NCBI GenBank assembly: GCA_026625625.1
Contig: CP113055.1
Span: 2,730,501-2,794,500 of the forward strand
Reading direction: 5' to 3'
Source: Blastomonas sp. SL216
GTDB lineage: Bacteria > Pseudomonadota > Alphaproteobacteria > Sphingomonadales > Sphingomonadaceae
DNA length: 64,000 nucleotides
Below, piece after piece: positions 9,408 to 19,800 of this stretch (the first letter of the stretch is position 1; each line of letters begins with the position of its first letter). The notes beneath the pieces were generated by a model. The model was not told the origin of the DNA, did no database searches, and was given only the letters and a program-made list of their open reading frames with translations. The translations under genes were made by a program, and so were the position numbers.

Positions 9408-9446
9408 CAACTGCGATCTCGAGTCGGAACAAGAGGGGACAAAGCG

Positions 9447-10082
9447 ATGAGCAACGTGATTTTCTATACCAATCCCATGTCGCGCGGGCAGATAGCCCGC
9501 TGGATGCTCGAAGAGGTGGGCGCGGATTACGAACAGCGCCTGGTGCAGTACGGGCCCGAGATGAAGGCGCCCGACTATCGCGCGATCAACCCGATGGGCA
9601 AGGTCCCCGCAATTGTGCACGACGGCCAGGTGGTGACAGAGTGCGCCGCGATCTGCGCCTATCTTGCCGACGCCTTTCCCGATGCCGGACTGGCGCCGCA
9701 AGTCCATGAGCGGGCGGCCTATTATCGCTGGATGGCCTTTGGTGCAGGCCCGCTCGAACAGGCGATCACCAACCGGTCGATGGGCTGGGAAGGCCCCGAG
9801 GACAAGCAGGCGATGCTGGGCTATGGCAGCTATGACCTGGTCGTCGATGCGCTGGCAGGCTGGCTGGCCGGGCGCGACTATATCTGCGGCGACCGGTTCA
9901 CCGCTGCCGATGTCTATGTCGGTGCGCAGGTCGATTGGGGCCAGGCCTTCGGCACCCTGCCCGCCAACCCAGCCTTTACCGCCTATGCCGAACGGCTGCG
10001 CGCCCGCCCCGCCTATATGCGCGCCAAGGCCATCGACAATGACCTGATCGCTCAGGCCGAAACCGAGGGAGCCGGCGCATGA
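9447..10082 (+). CDS. Glutathione S-transferase family protein
   Basis: This 211-residue protein has the N-terminal thioredoxin-like fold of GSTs: strand VIFYTNPMSRGQIARWMLEE, then INPMGKVPAI with the cis-proline that contacts glutathione, then an all-helical C-terminal domain ending near RPAYMRAKA. The start at 9447 follows AAGAGGGG by eight bases. It overlaps the next gene by ATGA, so the two are translationally coupled; the partner belongs to the GFA (glutathione-dependent formaldehyde-activating) fold, and a shared role in handling glutathione adducts is plausible but inferred. The substrate is unknown. Confidence 0.9.
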   Translation: MSNVIFYTNPMSRGQIARWMLEEVGADYEQRLVQYGPEMKAPDYRAINPMGKVPAIVHDGQVVTECAAICAYLADAFPDAGLAPQVHERAAYYRWMAFGAGPLEQAITNRSMGWEGPEDKQAMLGYGSYDLVVDALAGWLAGRDYICGDRFTAADVYVGAQVDWGQAFGTLPANPAFTAYAERLRARPAYMRAKAIDNDLIAQAETEGAGA

Positions 10083-10498
10083 CCCGGCAGGAGGGCGGAT
10101 GCCATTGCGGCGCGGTGCGCTTTGCCGTCGACGCGCCAAGAAACGAGGACGAGGCCCCGCGCACGGCTTTGTGCCATTGCAGCGACTGTCGGCGCTGCGC
10201 CGGGGCACCCGCTGTCGGCTGGACGGCGGTGGCCGGCACGACCTTTCACCTGCTGAAGGGTGAGCCTGCGATCTATCGGTCATCCGAACATGCCGAGCGC
10301 AGCTTCTGCCCCCATTGCGGGACCGGGCTGTTCTATGTCAACGAGGCGGCGCTGCCCGGCCTGGTCGATATCCAGACCGCGACCTTCGACGATCCCGATG
10401 CCTTTCCCGCGATGGCGCATATCCAGACCGCCGATCGCATCGGCTGGATGAAAAGCGCCCATGAGCTGCCTGAGTTCGAGCGCTTTCCCGAAGGATAA
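10079..10498 (+). CDS. GFA/CENP-V family zinc protein
   Basis: A 139-residue protein of the glutathione-dependent formaldehyde-activating (GFA) family. Zinc-binding cysteines are in GGCHCGAVRF (residues about 6-14), CHCSDCRRCAG (about 31-41) and FCPHCGTGLFY (about 77-87). Family members range from proposed S-hydroxymethylglutathione formation to untested roles, so a catalytic activity should not be assumed. The ATGA overlap with the upstream GST gene indicates one transcript. Confidence 0.88.
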   Translation: MTRQEGGCHCGAVRFAVDAPRNEDEAPRTALCHCSDCRRCAGAPAVGWTAVAGTTFHLLKGEPAIYRSSEHAERSFCPHCGTGLFYVNEAALPGLVDIQTATFDDPDAFPAMAHIQTADRIGWMKSAHELPEFERFPEG

Positions 10499-10529
10499 AA
10501 TCCTCCCCGAGCTTGCTGGGGGAGGATTT
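10498..10529. terminator. Bidirectional terminator between convergent genes
   Basis: AAATCCTCCCC (10498-10508) pairs perfectly with GGGGAGGATTT (10519-10529) around a ten-base loop. With A-rich sequence on one flank and T on the other, it can end both the GST-GFA transcript and the converging ankyrin gene. Confidence 0.8.
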
Positions 10530-10541
10530 GGGTCTAGCCCA

Positions 10542-11165
10542 TCACCCCGTGGGTCCGAACACCTTGGGCGCGCCGGTACCGGCCTTGCGGTCCTTGTCGC
10601 TGGCGGTGATCGCTTCCATAATCTGCGGATTGCGGAAGTCGCCATCGGCATAGTCGCGCGCGGACTGGCCGGCGATGGTATCCTGCTTGTCCGGGTTTGC
10701 GCCGTTCTTCAGCAGCAGGCGCACCATGGCCAGATCGCGCAGCTGCACCGCGCGGATAAGCGCGGTTTCGCCCGAATTGTTGGTTGCATCGACCTGCGCC
10801 TTGCGTCCCAGCAGCGTTTCTGCGCCTTCGACAAAGCGCAGGTTGGTCGCCAGCATCAGCGGCGTGACCCCGTTCTTGTCGCGCGCATTGGGATTGGCAC
10901 CGCGCTGGAGCAGAAAGCCCATCCAGGTCAGGTCACGCCGCGCGGTGACGATGTGCAGCGCGGTCTCGCCGCTGGTCAGATCCTTGGTGTTGACGATGGT
11001 GCTGCCCGGCTCGTTCAGCATCTCCGTCGCCTTGTCGCCGTCGCGCTCGCGCACCGCCTTGAGGAAGTTGTAGCTGTCGGAAAACTGGGCCTGCGCGGCC
11101 ACCGGCAGCAGCAGCGCCAGCGCGGCGAGAAAGGCCAGCGAAAACCGGTTCAAAATGCGGGTCAT
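10542..11165 (-). CDS. Periplasmic ankyrin-repeat protein
   Basis: A 207-residue protein starting at MTRILNRF; another in-frame ATG lies four codons upstream. Residues 1-24 form a Sec signal peptide ending in AQA. The remainder consists of about four to five ankyrin repeats, recognisable from GETALHIVTARRD, NGVTPLMLATNL, GETALIRAVQLRD and the Asp/Asn-Gly turns between them. Ankyrin repeats bind partner proteins; no enzyme domain is present and no partner can be named. It diverges from the sco1-like gene, with 114 bases between. Confidence 0.88.
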   Translation of the reverse strand: MTRILNRFSLAFLAALALLLPVAAQAQFSDSYNFLKAVRERDGDKATEMLNEPGSTIVNTKDLTSGETALHIVTARRDLTWMGFLLQRGANPNARDKNGVTPLMLATNLRFVEGAETLLGRKAQVDATNNSGETALIRAVQLRDLAMVRLLLKNGANPDKQDTIAGQSARDYADGDFRNPQIMEAITASDKDRKAGTGAPKVFGPTG

Positions 11166-11279
11166 GCGATGATGCACGTGTGCAAAGTCCTCGTTCAGGG
11201 CGCGACCCGGTCAACGGATCGCGTTTGTGATCAAGCCCCCTTGAAAGCGGCTGCATAGCAGAGCATGGACGAAGCTGTC

Positions 11280-11885
11280 ATGAACAAATCCCTTTTCGCC
11301 GCCATCACCGCCCCCCTTCTGGTCGCCCTGTCGCTGACCGCGTGCAACAGCAGCACCGCCAAGCCCGAGGCCCCGCTGGAAGGCGCGCGGATCGGCGGTC
11401 CGTTCGCGCTGACCGACCAGAATGGCAAGACGGTGAAGGACACCGACTTTGCCGGCAAATTCCGCATCATCTATTTCGGCTACAGCTATTGCCCCGATGT
11501 CTGCCCGGTCGACCTGCAGAAGATCGCCGCGGGCTTTGCAAGGTTCGAGAAGCAGCAGCCCGAGCGGGCCAGCCAGATCCAGCCGATCTTCATCACCATC
11601 GATCCCGAGCGCGACACGCCGCAGGTGCTCAAGCAATATGTCGGTGCGTTCCACCCGCGCCTGATCGGCCTCACCGGCACGCCCGAGCAGATCAAGCAGG
11701 TCGCCGACGCCTATCTTGTCATGTACAAGGCGCAGAAGCCCGCAGGCGCAGACCCCAAGGCCTATCTGGTCGATCACAGCCGCCAGGCGTATCTGATGGG
11801 CAAGAAGGGTGAGCCGATCGCACTGCTGCCCTATGACGGTACGCCCGAAGCGATCGCCGCCGAAATCGACAAATGGACGGCGTAA
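11280..11885 (+). CDS. SCO1/SenC family copper chaperone lipoprotein
   Basis: This 201-residue protein (start at MNKSLFAA; another ATG lies five codons upstream) has a lipoprotein signal peptide with lipobox LTAC. The thioredoxin fold carries the copper-binding CPDVC at Cys71 and Cys75 and the third ligand His166 in VDHSRQ. Sco proteins deliver copper to, or keep reduced, the CuA site of cytochrome c oxidase, on the outer face of the inner membrane. No oxidase gene is nearby. Its end overlaps the next gene by 13 bases, the start of a tight three-gene run (11280-13068). Confidence 0.93.
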   Translation: MNKSLFAAITAPLLVALSLTACNSSTAKPEAPLEGARIGGPFALTDQNGKTVKDTDFAGKFRIIYFGYSYCPDVCPVDLQKIAAGFARFEKQQPERASQIQPIFITIDPERDTPQVLKQYVGAFHPRLIGLTGTPEQIKQVADAYLVMYKAQKPAGADPKAYLVDHSRQAYLMGKKGEPIALLPYDGTPEAIAAEIDKWTA

Positions 11886-12310
11886 ACCGCTTCTGGGAAC
11901 AGCCGCTCGCCGGCCTGGACCGGGCGCAATGGGAAGCGCTTTGCGATGGCTGCGGCAAATGCTGCCTGCACAAGGTCGAGGATGAAGACACCGGCCGCAT
12001 CTATCCCACCAATGTCGCCTGCCGCCTGCTCGACACGCGCACCGCGCGCTGCGCCGATTACCGCCACCGCCGCGCGCTGGTGCCCGATTGCCTGCGCCTG
12101 ACCCAAGGCAATGTCGGGTCGATCGGCTGGCTGCCTTCGACCTGCGCCTATAATCTGCGCGCCCAGGGCCTGCCGCTGCCCGATTGGCATCACCTGAACA
12201 CCGGAAGTGCCGCTGCCATGCATGCCGGCGGCCATTCGGTTGTCGGACGCGTGATCTCCGAAGTGCATGCCGGGCCGATCGAGCACCATATCATCGAGGC
12301 CGAATTGTGA
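11873..12310 (+). CDS. YcgN/UPF0260-type cysteine-cluster protein
   Basis: A 145-residue protein of the YcgN-like family. Cysteines in CDGCGKCC (about residues 24-31), CRLLDTRTARC (about 50-60) and PDCLRL (about 71) form the cluster typical of the broader Fe-S or zinc CxxCxxCC families. The biochemical role of this family is unknown. It overlaps the upstream sco1-like gene by 13 bases and the downstream hydrolase by GTGA, so it is embedded in an operon. Confidence 0.9.
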   Translation: MDGVNRFWEQPLAGLDRAQWEALCDGCGKCCLHKVEDEDTGRIYPTNVACRLLDTRTARCADYRHRRALVPDCLRLTQGNVGSIGWLPSTCAYNLRAQGLPLPDWHHLNTGSAAAMHAGGHSVVGRVISEVHAGPIEHHIIEAEL

Positions 12311-13068
12311 TCGGCAGCGGGTCCTCGCTCACCCGCCTTCTGCTGCGCAAGCCCGCGCCGTCCGGCAGCCCCGAGCGGCTGACCATCAACGGCCGCGATT
12401 ATGCGCTGGTCGTGCGCCGTCATCCGCGTGCGCGCGCCATCCGCCTGCGCACCGATCCGGCCAGGGGCGCGCTGCTGCTCACGCTGCCGCGCCATGCCCG
12501 GCTGGGCGAGGGGATCGCCTTTGCCCGCACCCAGGCCGACTGGATCGAGGCCAGCTTCGCCCGCGCCGGCAGCGGCACCCCGATCGCGCCGGGCGCACTG
12601 ATCCCGTATCGCGGCGCGGATCACCGCATCGACTGGGATGCGCGGCATGGCCGCACCGTCGTCGCCGCCGATGGCATCATCCGCCTGGGCGGGGCGCAGG
12701 ATCTGGTAGAAGCCCGCCTCACCCGCTGGCTCAAGGCCAAGGCCAAAAGGCTGTGCACGGCGGATCTGGCCGATTACTGCGCCCGCGCCGGCGTTCCCGC
12801 GCCCGCGCTGGCGCTCAGCAGTGCAGCGCGCCGCTGGGGCAGCTGCTCGGCCAATGGCACCATCCGCATTAACTGGCGGCTTGTGATGGCTCCCGACATG
12901 GTGCGCCGCTCGGTCGTCGCGCACGAGGTCGCACATCTGCGCCACATGAACCACAGCGCCGATTTCTACGCATGGCTCGACGCGCTGTTCGAAGGCGACC
13001 GCAAGTCCGCCGACCGCTGGCTGAAAGCGCATGGGCGGGGATTGTATCTGGTCGGCGGGGGCAGCTAG
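12307..13068 (+). CDS. YgjP-like M48-type metal-dependent hydrolase
   Basis: This 253-residue protein (GTG start overlapping the previous stop as GTGA) belongs to the DUF45/YgjP metallopeptidase-like group. It shows RRWGSCSANGTIRINWRL and the zinc motif HEVAH (His206, Glu207, His210) followed by HMNHSADFYAWLD, where the third ligand lies. All metal ligands are present. Physiological substrates of the family are not established. Coupling to the YcgN-like gene is common enough to suggest co-regulation but gives no function. Confidence 0.9.
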   Translation: MIGSGSSLTRLLLRKPAPSGSPERLTINGRDYALVVRRHPRARAIRLRTDPARGALLLTLPRHARLGEGIAFARTQADWIEASFARAGSGTPIAPGALIPYRGADHRIDWDARHGRTVVAADGIIRLGGAQDLVEARLTRWLKAKAKRLCTADLADYCARAGVPAPALALSSAARRWGSCSANGTIRINWRLVMAPDMVRRSVVAHEVAHLRHMNHSADFYAWLDALFEGDRKSADRWLKAHGRGLYLVGGGS

Positions 13069-13118
13069 GCGCTGCGCTAGCGCACAGGCAAAGGAGCCTC
13101 CCCCGCACGCGCTTCGCG

Positions 13119-16100
13119 CTACACCGTCATCGACGTGCCCCTGTAGATCCGTGCCCGATAGCGCGAATCCTGCGCGTCGGGCAGCGGTGCGCCGACCAGC
13201 AGGACGGCGCGGGCGAAGCGTTTCAGCTCTTCCTGATGCTCCACCGCGTTGCGCGGTTCTTCGGAGCGGATGCGGCGGGTGAGGTTGATCTGGTTGGTGG
13301 GCACATCGTGTACCAGCCGCTCGTTTTCCACCGCCAGCGTCGCGGTGAAGGCGTGCAGCGTCGTCTTGACGAAATTGGCGAGCGCAAAGGCCGGGCCGCT
13401 CTGGCCGAAGGGCACATCTGGCGAGACCAGCACCAGCTGGCAGCCATCATAAAGCGAGGCCTTGCGGCCGATACGGAAATGATGGGTGAGGTTTTCCTCA
13501 CACAGGTCGCGGAATTCCTCGGGTGCCAGCATCGCGCCGTCCTCGAACAACCGGTCGGGCAGGCCCGCCATCGGCGTCGAGACCACGGTGGTCGGCCGTC
13601 CGAATTCGGTCAGCGCCTGGTCCATCGCGCCTTCGATGTCCGCGCCGCACACGCGCACGGTCACCTTGTCGGCGACTTCCTGGTCCAGCATGGCGAGCAC
13701 GCCTGCGCCCCCCGCTTCGCTGCGGGTGAGCAGCACCATGCGCGCGACGCCCAGGCCGCCGATCAGATGGTTGGCGGTCTCCGCGATATAATCGGCCAGA
13801 TGCTCGCCGATCACCCAGACGATCTTGCCCTTCATCTGTTCGAGCCGTTCCTGCTTGGGGCTGCCGAACATTTCGCGCTCGGTATAGGAGCGCTCGACGC
13901 TGAGGCCGCCCGAAGGCATGAAGGTCTCGCCGCTCACCGCGCGGTCGGCGAGGTAGAAGACCGTGGCTTGCGCAACTTCGCTCTCCTTGGGCATCGCGCC
14001 CAGATGCAGCTGCGACAGCACGCCGCGCCCGACCTTGTCGGCCTCCTTGCCGATGCGTTCCTGCGGCAGGTACGGCATGTCATCGGGCGGAAGCGCCATC
14101 AGCCAGCCGGTCAGGCCCTCGTTGGTGCCGCTGCGCTCCTGCCATTCGGGATGGCCGAGCAGATAGCCCGCCGAGCGCAGCCGCGCGAGCAGGCGACCGG
14201 CGATATCGGCGGTGAGCAGATAGCGGTCCCAGGTGCAGATGCCGTCGCCCTCGCGCGCGAGCTCCAGGCAAAGCAGCCGCAAGGGATCGGGCGTCGAACG
14301 GTCATGGCTGAGATAGCCGGTATCGTTGCGCGCCAGCCGGCCGAGCACATGCGTGACCTCTGCCCCCTCGCGGATCGATTCGATCACCGCGGCATAGATG
14401 GCGTTCAGCCGCTTGTTCTCGAGGATCAGGCGCGCACGGCGCAGGAACAGTCCGGGCTTGCCGCCTGTGCCGGACAGGCGATCGCCGTCGACCGGGCCGG
14501 GGGCAATCGCGTTGACCTGGATTTCGGGGCCCAGGAAGCGCGAGAAGCTTTCCACCATCGCACGCTGTCCGGCCTTGGACACCGCATAATCGGCGCGGTT
14601 GGGATAGGCGACGGCCAGGAATTTCTCGCCGCCGAAATAGCTCGACACGTTGAGGATATAGCCCGATCCCTGGCGCTTCATGATCGGCACGACATAATGC
14701 ATCAGCAGGTAATTGCTGATCAGGTTGGCATCCAGCGTCCAGCGCCACATGTCGAGGCTCATGTCGATGACCATGTCCTCGGCGCCTGCGACCCCGGCAT
14801 TGTTGATCAGATAATCGATCCGCCCGAACTCGGCCATGGTGGCGTCCGCCGCGCGGCGCAGCGAATCGAAATCGCTGACATCGACATCGGCCATGATCTT
14901 GACCCGGCGTTCGACGCCCGAAAAGCCGACATCCTGCAGCTCGCCGACGATGCGTTCGCGCGCGGCTTCCAGCTCGCTGGCGCGGCGTGCGACCATCATC
15001 ACTTTCGCACCGGCGAGCGCGAGCAGCCGCGCCACCTGGCCGCCGATCCCGGCCGATCCGCCGGTGATCATCGCCACCTTGCCCAGATGCAGCCCGGTAA
15101 TGTTCTCGGCAAAGCCCAGCATCGCCCGGCGCGCACCCGTTTCCTCGCCGATATTGGCGGGCAGGTAGAGCGAGGTTTCGGTGATCTTCTGTTCCTTGAA
15201 GACGATGCGCGTCGCATGGCCCGCGGCAAAGCGCGTGTTCTCGTCCTCTGCATTGGTATAGCGCACGATCTGGTTGCCCCAGGCGGCGCGCTTCTGCCGG
15301 CCTTGCGCAAAATCGACGCGCGATTCATCGCGCCAGATGGTGATCAGCTGCGCGATCGCGGCGGTGAGGATGCGGCCCGCCTTGTTGCCCTTGCCATCGC
15401 TGGGTCCGGACATGAACACGAAGCGCGGGTCCTGCATCAGGTCGGTGCGTGTCTTCCAATAGCGGCGCAGCGTCCGCGCGACCGCGATCGTGCCGGTCAG
15501 CTCGACATCGATCAGCGCATCGACCTCGGCATCGGACGCCGCGACCAGGCTGTCGCCGAAATGGCCGGCGGGCTTGACCGGCAGCACGATGGCGCTGTGG
15601 ATCGCGCCATGCGCGTCCGAATAGGCGCGGATCGCCGCCTCCATGCCCTCGGGCTCGGCGCGGTTGAAGCGCATGATAGTGAGGCCTTCCTCGGCCCCTT
15701 GCGCTTTGACGCGTGCCTCGGCCTGCGCGACATCGACCTGCCGCGTCATGCCCAGCAGCACGCGCGCACCGCATGCCGCCTGGATCTTCGCCATTTCCAG
15801 CGCGTCTTCCCAAGCCTCGCCCGCCGCGATCAGCACGGTCAGGCCCGCGCCGTCGAGCGAGCGCATCGACGGGCGCGTCATATAGGTGGAGCGCGAATCC
15901 TTGCGCACCTGCATGCCGTGGGTGACGTCGATCTCGTTGCCGTTCAGCGCCGCGGATTCATCGCTGGCGAGGAACAGGCACGCATCGGCAATGTCACCGG
16001 GCACCGGCAGCGTCTTCTGCTTGGGCGCATCGCCGACCGCGCGCTCGAGCGTCATCCGGCCCATGAAATGACTGGCGGTGGTGTTCTCCGGCTCGCCCTG

Positions 16101-16808
16101 CAGCTTGTCCATCGCGGCAAACACCGTGCGAATACGCTCGCTCTCGATAGGGCCGGGAAAGACCGTGTTGACGCGGATGCCGTTCGCGCCCAGCTCCTTG
16201 GCGAGCTCCTGGCTCAGCGCGTTCAGCGCCGCCTTGGGCACGACATAGGCGGTGCGTCCATAATAGCGGGTGTGCGAGAAGATCGTCGAGATGTTCACCA
16301 CCGATGCGCCCACCGGCATGATCGGCGCAGCGGCGCGGGTGAGGTTCCAGCTGACGCCCAGCAGGTTGCGCATCGCATCGGCGACCGTTTCGGTATCGCC
16401 ATTGGCTTCCATCTCGGCGCGGGTCAGCGGCACGTTTTCCAGCGTCTGGCGGGGGCCGGCAGAGCCTGCATTGTTGACCAGCACATCGATGCGGCCGAGC
16501 GCCGCCTTGACCTGATCGATCCCGGCGCGGACCGAGTCCGGATCGGCTCCGTCGAGGATCACGGTGAAGACGCGCGCATCCTCCACCCCGGTTTCGTCGA
16601 GCAGCGCCTGCTTGGCCGCGGCCAGCCGCTCCTCGGTGCGTCCGGTCATCACCAGGGTGGCCCCTTCGGCGATGAAGCGGCGGATGATCGCGCCGCCCAG
16701 ATTGCCGGCGGCACCGGTGACCAGCGCCACCTTGCCCGCCAGCCTGCCCGTTGCCGCCTTGCCGCCCGCCGGATCGACCTTCGCGCCCTTGCCTTTGCCT
16801 GCCGTCAT
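13119..16808 (-). CDS. mcr: Malonyl-CoA reductase, bifunctional (two SDR halves)
   Basis: A 1229-residue enzyme close in length to Chloroflexus Mcr (about 1220 aa), which reduces malonyl-CoA to malonate semialdehyde and then to 3-hydroxypropionate with two NADPH. Two short-chain dehydrogenase units are visible. The first has TGAAGNLG at residues 31-38 and catalytic Tyr188/Lys192 in YVVPK; the second has TGGSAGIG at 582-589 and Tyr741/Lys745 in YAVSK. Each is followed by extra degenerate Rossmann sequence. By analogy with characterised Mcr, the N-terminal half should perform the semialdehyde step and the C-terminal half the CoA-ester step. The start is set by AGGAG eight bases upstream; the open frame runs further only as an overlap of the next gene. 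Second gene of an operon with pcs, 44 bases downstream of it. Confidence 0.93.
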   Translation of the reverse strand: MTAGKGKGAKVDPAGGKAATGRLAGKVALVTGAAGNLGGAIIRRFIAEGATLVMTGRTEERLAAAKQALLDETGVEDARVFTVILDGADPDSVRAGIDQVKAALGRIDVLVNNAGSAGPRQTLENVPLTRAEMEANGDTETVADAMRNLLGVSWNLTRAAAPIMPVGASVVNISTIFSHTRYYGRTAYVVPKAALNALSQELAKELGANGIRVNTVFPGPIESERIRTVFAAMDKLQGEPENTTASHFMGRMTLERAVGDAPKQKTLPVPGDIADACLFLASDESAALNGNEIDVTHGMQVRKDSRSTYMTRPSMRSLDGAGLTVLIAAGEAWEDALEMAKIQAACGARVLLGMTRQVDVAQAEARVKAQGAEEGLTIMRFNRAEPEGMEAAIRAYSDAHGAIHSAIVLPVKPAGHFGDSLVAASDAEVDALIDVELTGTIAVARTLRRYWKTRTDLMQDPRFVFMSGPSDGKGNKAGRILTAAIAQLITIWRDESRVDFAQGRQKRAAWGNQIVRYTNAEDENTRFAAGHATRIVFKEQKITETSLYLPANIGEETGARRAMLGFAENITGLHLGKVAMITGGSAGIGGQVARLLALAGAKVMMVARRASELEAARERIVGELQDVGFSGVERRVKIMADVDVSDFDSLRRAADATMAEFGRIDYLINNAGVAGAEDMVIDMSLDMWRWTLDANLISNYLLMHYVVPIMKRQGSGYILNVSSYFGGEKFLAVAYPNRADYAVSKAGQRAMVESFSRFLGPEIQVNAIAPGPVDGDRLSGTGGKPGLFLRRARLILENKRLNAIYAAVIESIREGAEVTHVLGRLARNDTGYLSHDRSTPDPLRLLCLELAREGDGICTWDRYLLTADIAGRLLARLRSAGYLLGHPEWQERSGTNEGLTGWLMALPPDDMPYLPQERIGKEADKVGRGVLSQLHLGAMPKESEVAQATVFYLADRAVSGETFMPSGGLSVERSYTEREMFGSPKQERLEQMKGKIVWVIGEHLADYIAETANHLIGGLGVARMVLLTRSEAGGAGVLAMLDQEVADKVTVRVCGADIEGAMDQALTEFGRPTTVVSTPMAGLPDRLFEDGAMLAPEEFRDLCEENLTHHFRIGRKASLYDGCQLVLVSPDVPFGQSGPAFALANFVKTTLHAFTATLAVENERLVHDVPTNQINLTRRIRSEEPRNAVEHQEELKRFARAVLLVGAPLPDAQDSRYRARIYRGTSMTV

Positions 16809-16852
16809 GTCTTTATCTCCTGCCTGCCCGCACCGGGGCGGCTTGTGTGCGT

Positions 16853-19800
16853 TCAATCCTGGATGCGGGCCGCTGCGCTTGCCCAATATTCGAGCAGCTC
16901 GTCGCGGCTGCGCAGGCCCAGAGCGGGCAGCGCATGGTTGACGACATAGGTCGCGCCGGTATGCCGGTTGTCCCACATCGCCTGATGCGCCTCCGGCAGG
17001 CCGTCCCAATCGACGACCAGGGGCTCGGTGACCGAGAGCAGCCCGCCTGCAATCATGTTGTTCATCACCGTCACCTCGTGTGCGTTGCACAGGTGGGTGC
17101 CGTAGATATTGGCGGTGGGCATGATGATCCGGCGCTGCCGGGTCCAGACCTGCGGCGCGTAGAAGGTGTAGCGGCGACCCGCCATCTCCTCGGCATAGAC
17201 CACGCGGCCGCCGAACGGCTTGACCAGCGAGGTCGACACGCCGAGCGAATCCTGCCCGGCGCGCTCGATCACCAGATCGGGCACCCCGCGCGGATTGCCG
17301 GGCGAGCCCAGGATCTTGCCGACCGCGGTGCCAAAGGGCTTCAACGTGTGCTGCTGATAGCGGCGCACGCCCTCCTTGAACCGCTCGATATCGGCCCGGG
17401 CATCGGGAAGCCTGGGCAGGGTCTCGGGCCATTCGAACTCACTGTCACGGCGCTTCAGCCCTTCCAGGCTGATGATGCCTTCGACCGACTCCTCCAGCCC
17501 CAGCGATTGCAGGAATTCGCGCTGCCCGTCGGTGGTGGTGACGATCACGGTGCGCGCCTTGTACAGCCGCGCCGCCTCGATCATTTCCAGACCCAGCGGA
17601 TCGGCGAGATCGCGGCTGCCCGGACCATAATAGAGCAGCACCGATTCCCCGCCGCGCAGCTGCGCGCGGGCCAGCATGTCCGATGGCGCGGCACTGCCGG
17701 TCTTGCCCATGAAGCTGAAATGATAGCCCGATGACGCCCCGTAAAAGGCGAGCGTGCCATGCTCTTCCAGCAGCTGGAAGCTGCGTGGAAAGGCGCTTTC
17801 ACCCGCGTGGCTGACGACGAAATCGGCGAGCCTGCCGCCGTTCATCCGGCGATATTCCTCCAGCAGTCCTTCGCCTTCGCGCTCCCAGGCTCTGGCCGCA
17901 TCGGGATCGTCCGGCACCGGGGTGAAGGCGGCGATGAAGCGCGGGTCCTTGCGGTTCAAGGCCCCGACCGCGCCCTGATCCTTGACGAATGCGGCACGGT
18001 CGCTGCTCGACACCAGACCCGTCGCCTTGAGCCCCGACTTGATGCTGCTCTTCAGCGCATCGAGCCCGGTCCCGGTGGCAGAGCCTTCGACGAAGATCGT
18101 CTTGCCCGGCACGATTTGCAGCGTCGTGAACAGGCACCGGGTGATCGTGCCCAGGTTGAGCACATAGCTGCCCGCCTGCTCGAGCGTCAGATCGGGCGGC
18201 ACGCGGTGCAGCTGCGGTCCCTGGACGTTGAGGAACTGCGCGTGGCTTCCGGTCTTGGTCTCATAGCCCTGGATCGCAAAGCCCGCGAACATCGGGTCGT
18301 TGCCCGCTTGGGGGGAGAGCAGGTCCGAGGTGCCCGAGTACACGACCACCATGTCGCCGACGCGCAACCGCCCTTCGGCCTTCACCTCGCTGCCCAGCGA
18401 GGCGACCAGCGCGAGCCCGCCCGATCCGGTGATCTGGACATCCTCGTCATGCCCATCAAAGGGGGAGACGGGGATGCCGGTGAGCGCCCAGATATCGTTG
18501 AAATTGACCTCGCTGGTCAGCATGTAGACCAGAGCCTCATTGGGCTCGGGCGCGACCACGGGCACGATATGCTCCCGCTCATGGCTAGCAGGTGGCCCGA
18601 AACGGGGCGCGCCGGTATCGGGATCGCGGCTGATGCCGAAGGCGAGCTGCCTGGGCGGGATCGCGGTGACGCCCGGATAGAAAGGCGCGCCGACGGGCAG
18701 CAATTGGCCCGAGGCAATCATCGCCGCCTTGTTGCCCTCATGCTCGTCGTCGATCCACACGCCGTTGCGGCGGACGGGGAGCGGCGGCGACTGCTTGTCC
18801 ATGAACTGGCGGATGCCGGTCTTGCCGCCTTCGGGATCGATGATCGCTTCGGCAAAATGCTCGCCCTCGCGCTTCAATCCGGCGGCCATGCCTTGCGTCC
18901 AGCCGGTGCGCACCGCATCGAGCGCGCGCCGCCCTGCCGGCCCACGCCCCGCCCAGTCGAGCTGTTTCAGGATGCGCTGAAGGAACGCGTCTTCCAGCAC
19001 CGAATCCAGGTCGATATGCGCCGCATTGGCCCAGCGCTTGGTCATCGCCTTGCGATCGGCAAAGGCCTTGCCCAGCGGGCTTTCCGGCCCGTGCCGCGCA
19101 AACTCGCGCACCATCGCATGCGCCATGCTCAGCACATCGTCGCTGCCATCGGCGACCTGTTCGATCGCGCCCAGATCCAGCGCTTCGGCAGCGCTGATCG
19201 CGCGCCCGCCCAGGATCAGATCGAGCGCATCGCGCAGCCCTTCGGCAGCGCGCCGTTCGGCGAGCAGGCGCGGCAGCCGCTGCGTTCCACCATAGCCGGG
19301 CAGCAACCTCAGGTTGATCTCCGGCTGGCCGAAACGCGCCATCGGCTCTGCAATGCGGTAATGGCAGGCGAGTGCGAATTCCATGCCGCCACCCAGCGCC
19401 ACGCCCTGGATCGCGGCGATGCAGGGCTTGCCCATCGTCTCGATCTTGGCAAAGGCCAGCTGCGCATTGTTGGGCAGCACGCCGGCTTCCTCGACGCTGT
19501 TCACTTCCTCGAGCATCTGGCGGATATCCGCGCCCGCGACGAACGAGGCGGTGCCTTGCCCAGTAAACACCACCGCGATCACATCATCCTTGCGCGCAAG
19601 ATGCTCGACCACGATCACCAGCTCGTCGATCGCGCGTTCGTTGAGCGCGTTGACTGGCGGGTTGGTGACGGTGACCGTCGCGACGCGCTTGCCGTCGCCC
19701 AGATCATTGTACTGGATCAGGAAATAGCGGTAGCGCTCGAACAGCGCCTGGTCCTCGGCCAGCTGCTGCTTGCGCTGCCAGGCGGCAACGGCAAGCTTGA

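Noticed and set aside
8082-10283. A long minus-strand open frame across the secreted-protein, GST and GFA genes
   Set aside because: Three plus-strand genes with clear starts and domains occupy the same span; the minus frame has no motif.
12972-16949. A 1325-codon open frame on the plus strand opposite mcr
   Set aside because: It is the antisense of mcr in a GC-rich genome where stops are rare; its translation is rich in Arg, His and Ala with no domain, while the opposite strand encodes a complete recognised enzyme.
16809-17432. Upstream extension of mcr by about 208 codons
   Set aside because: The extension lies wholly inside pcs in another frame, has no SDR sequence, and a good AGGAG site precedes the internal ATG at 16808, giving the normal family length.
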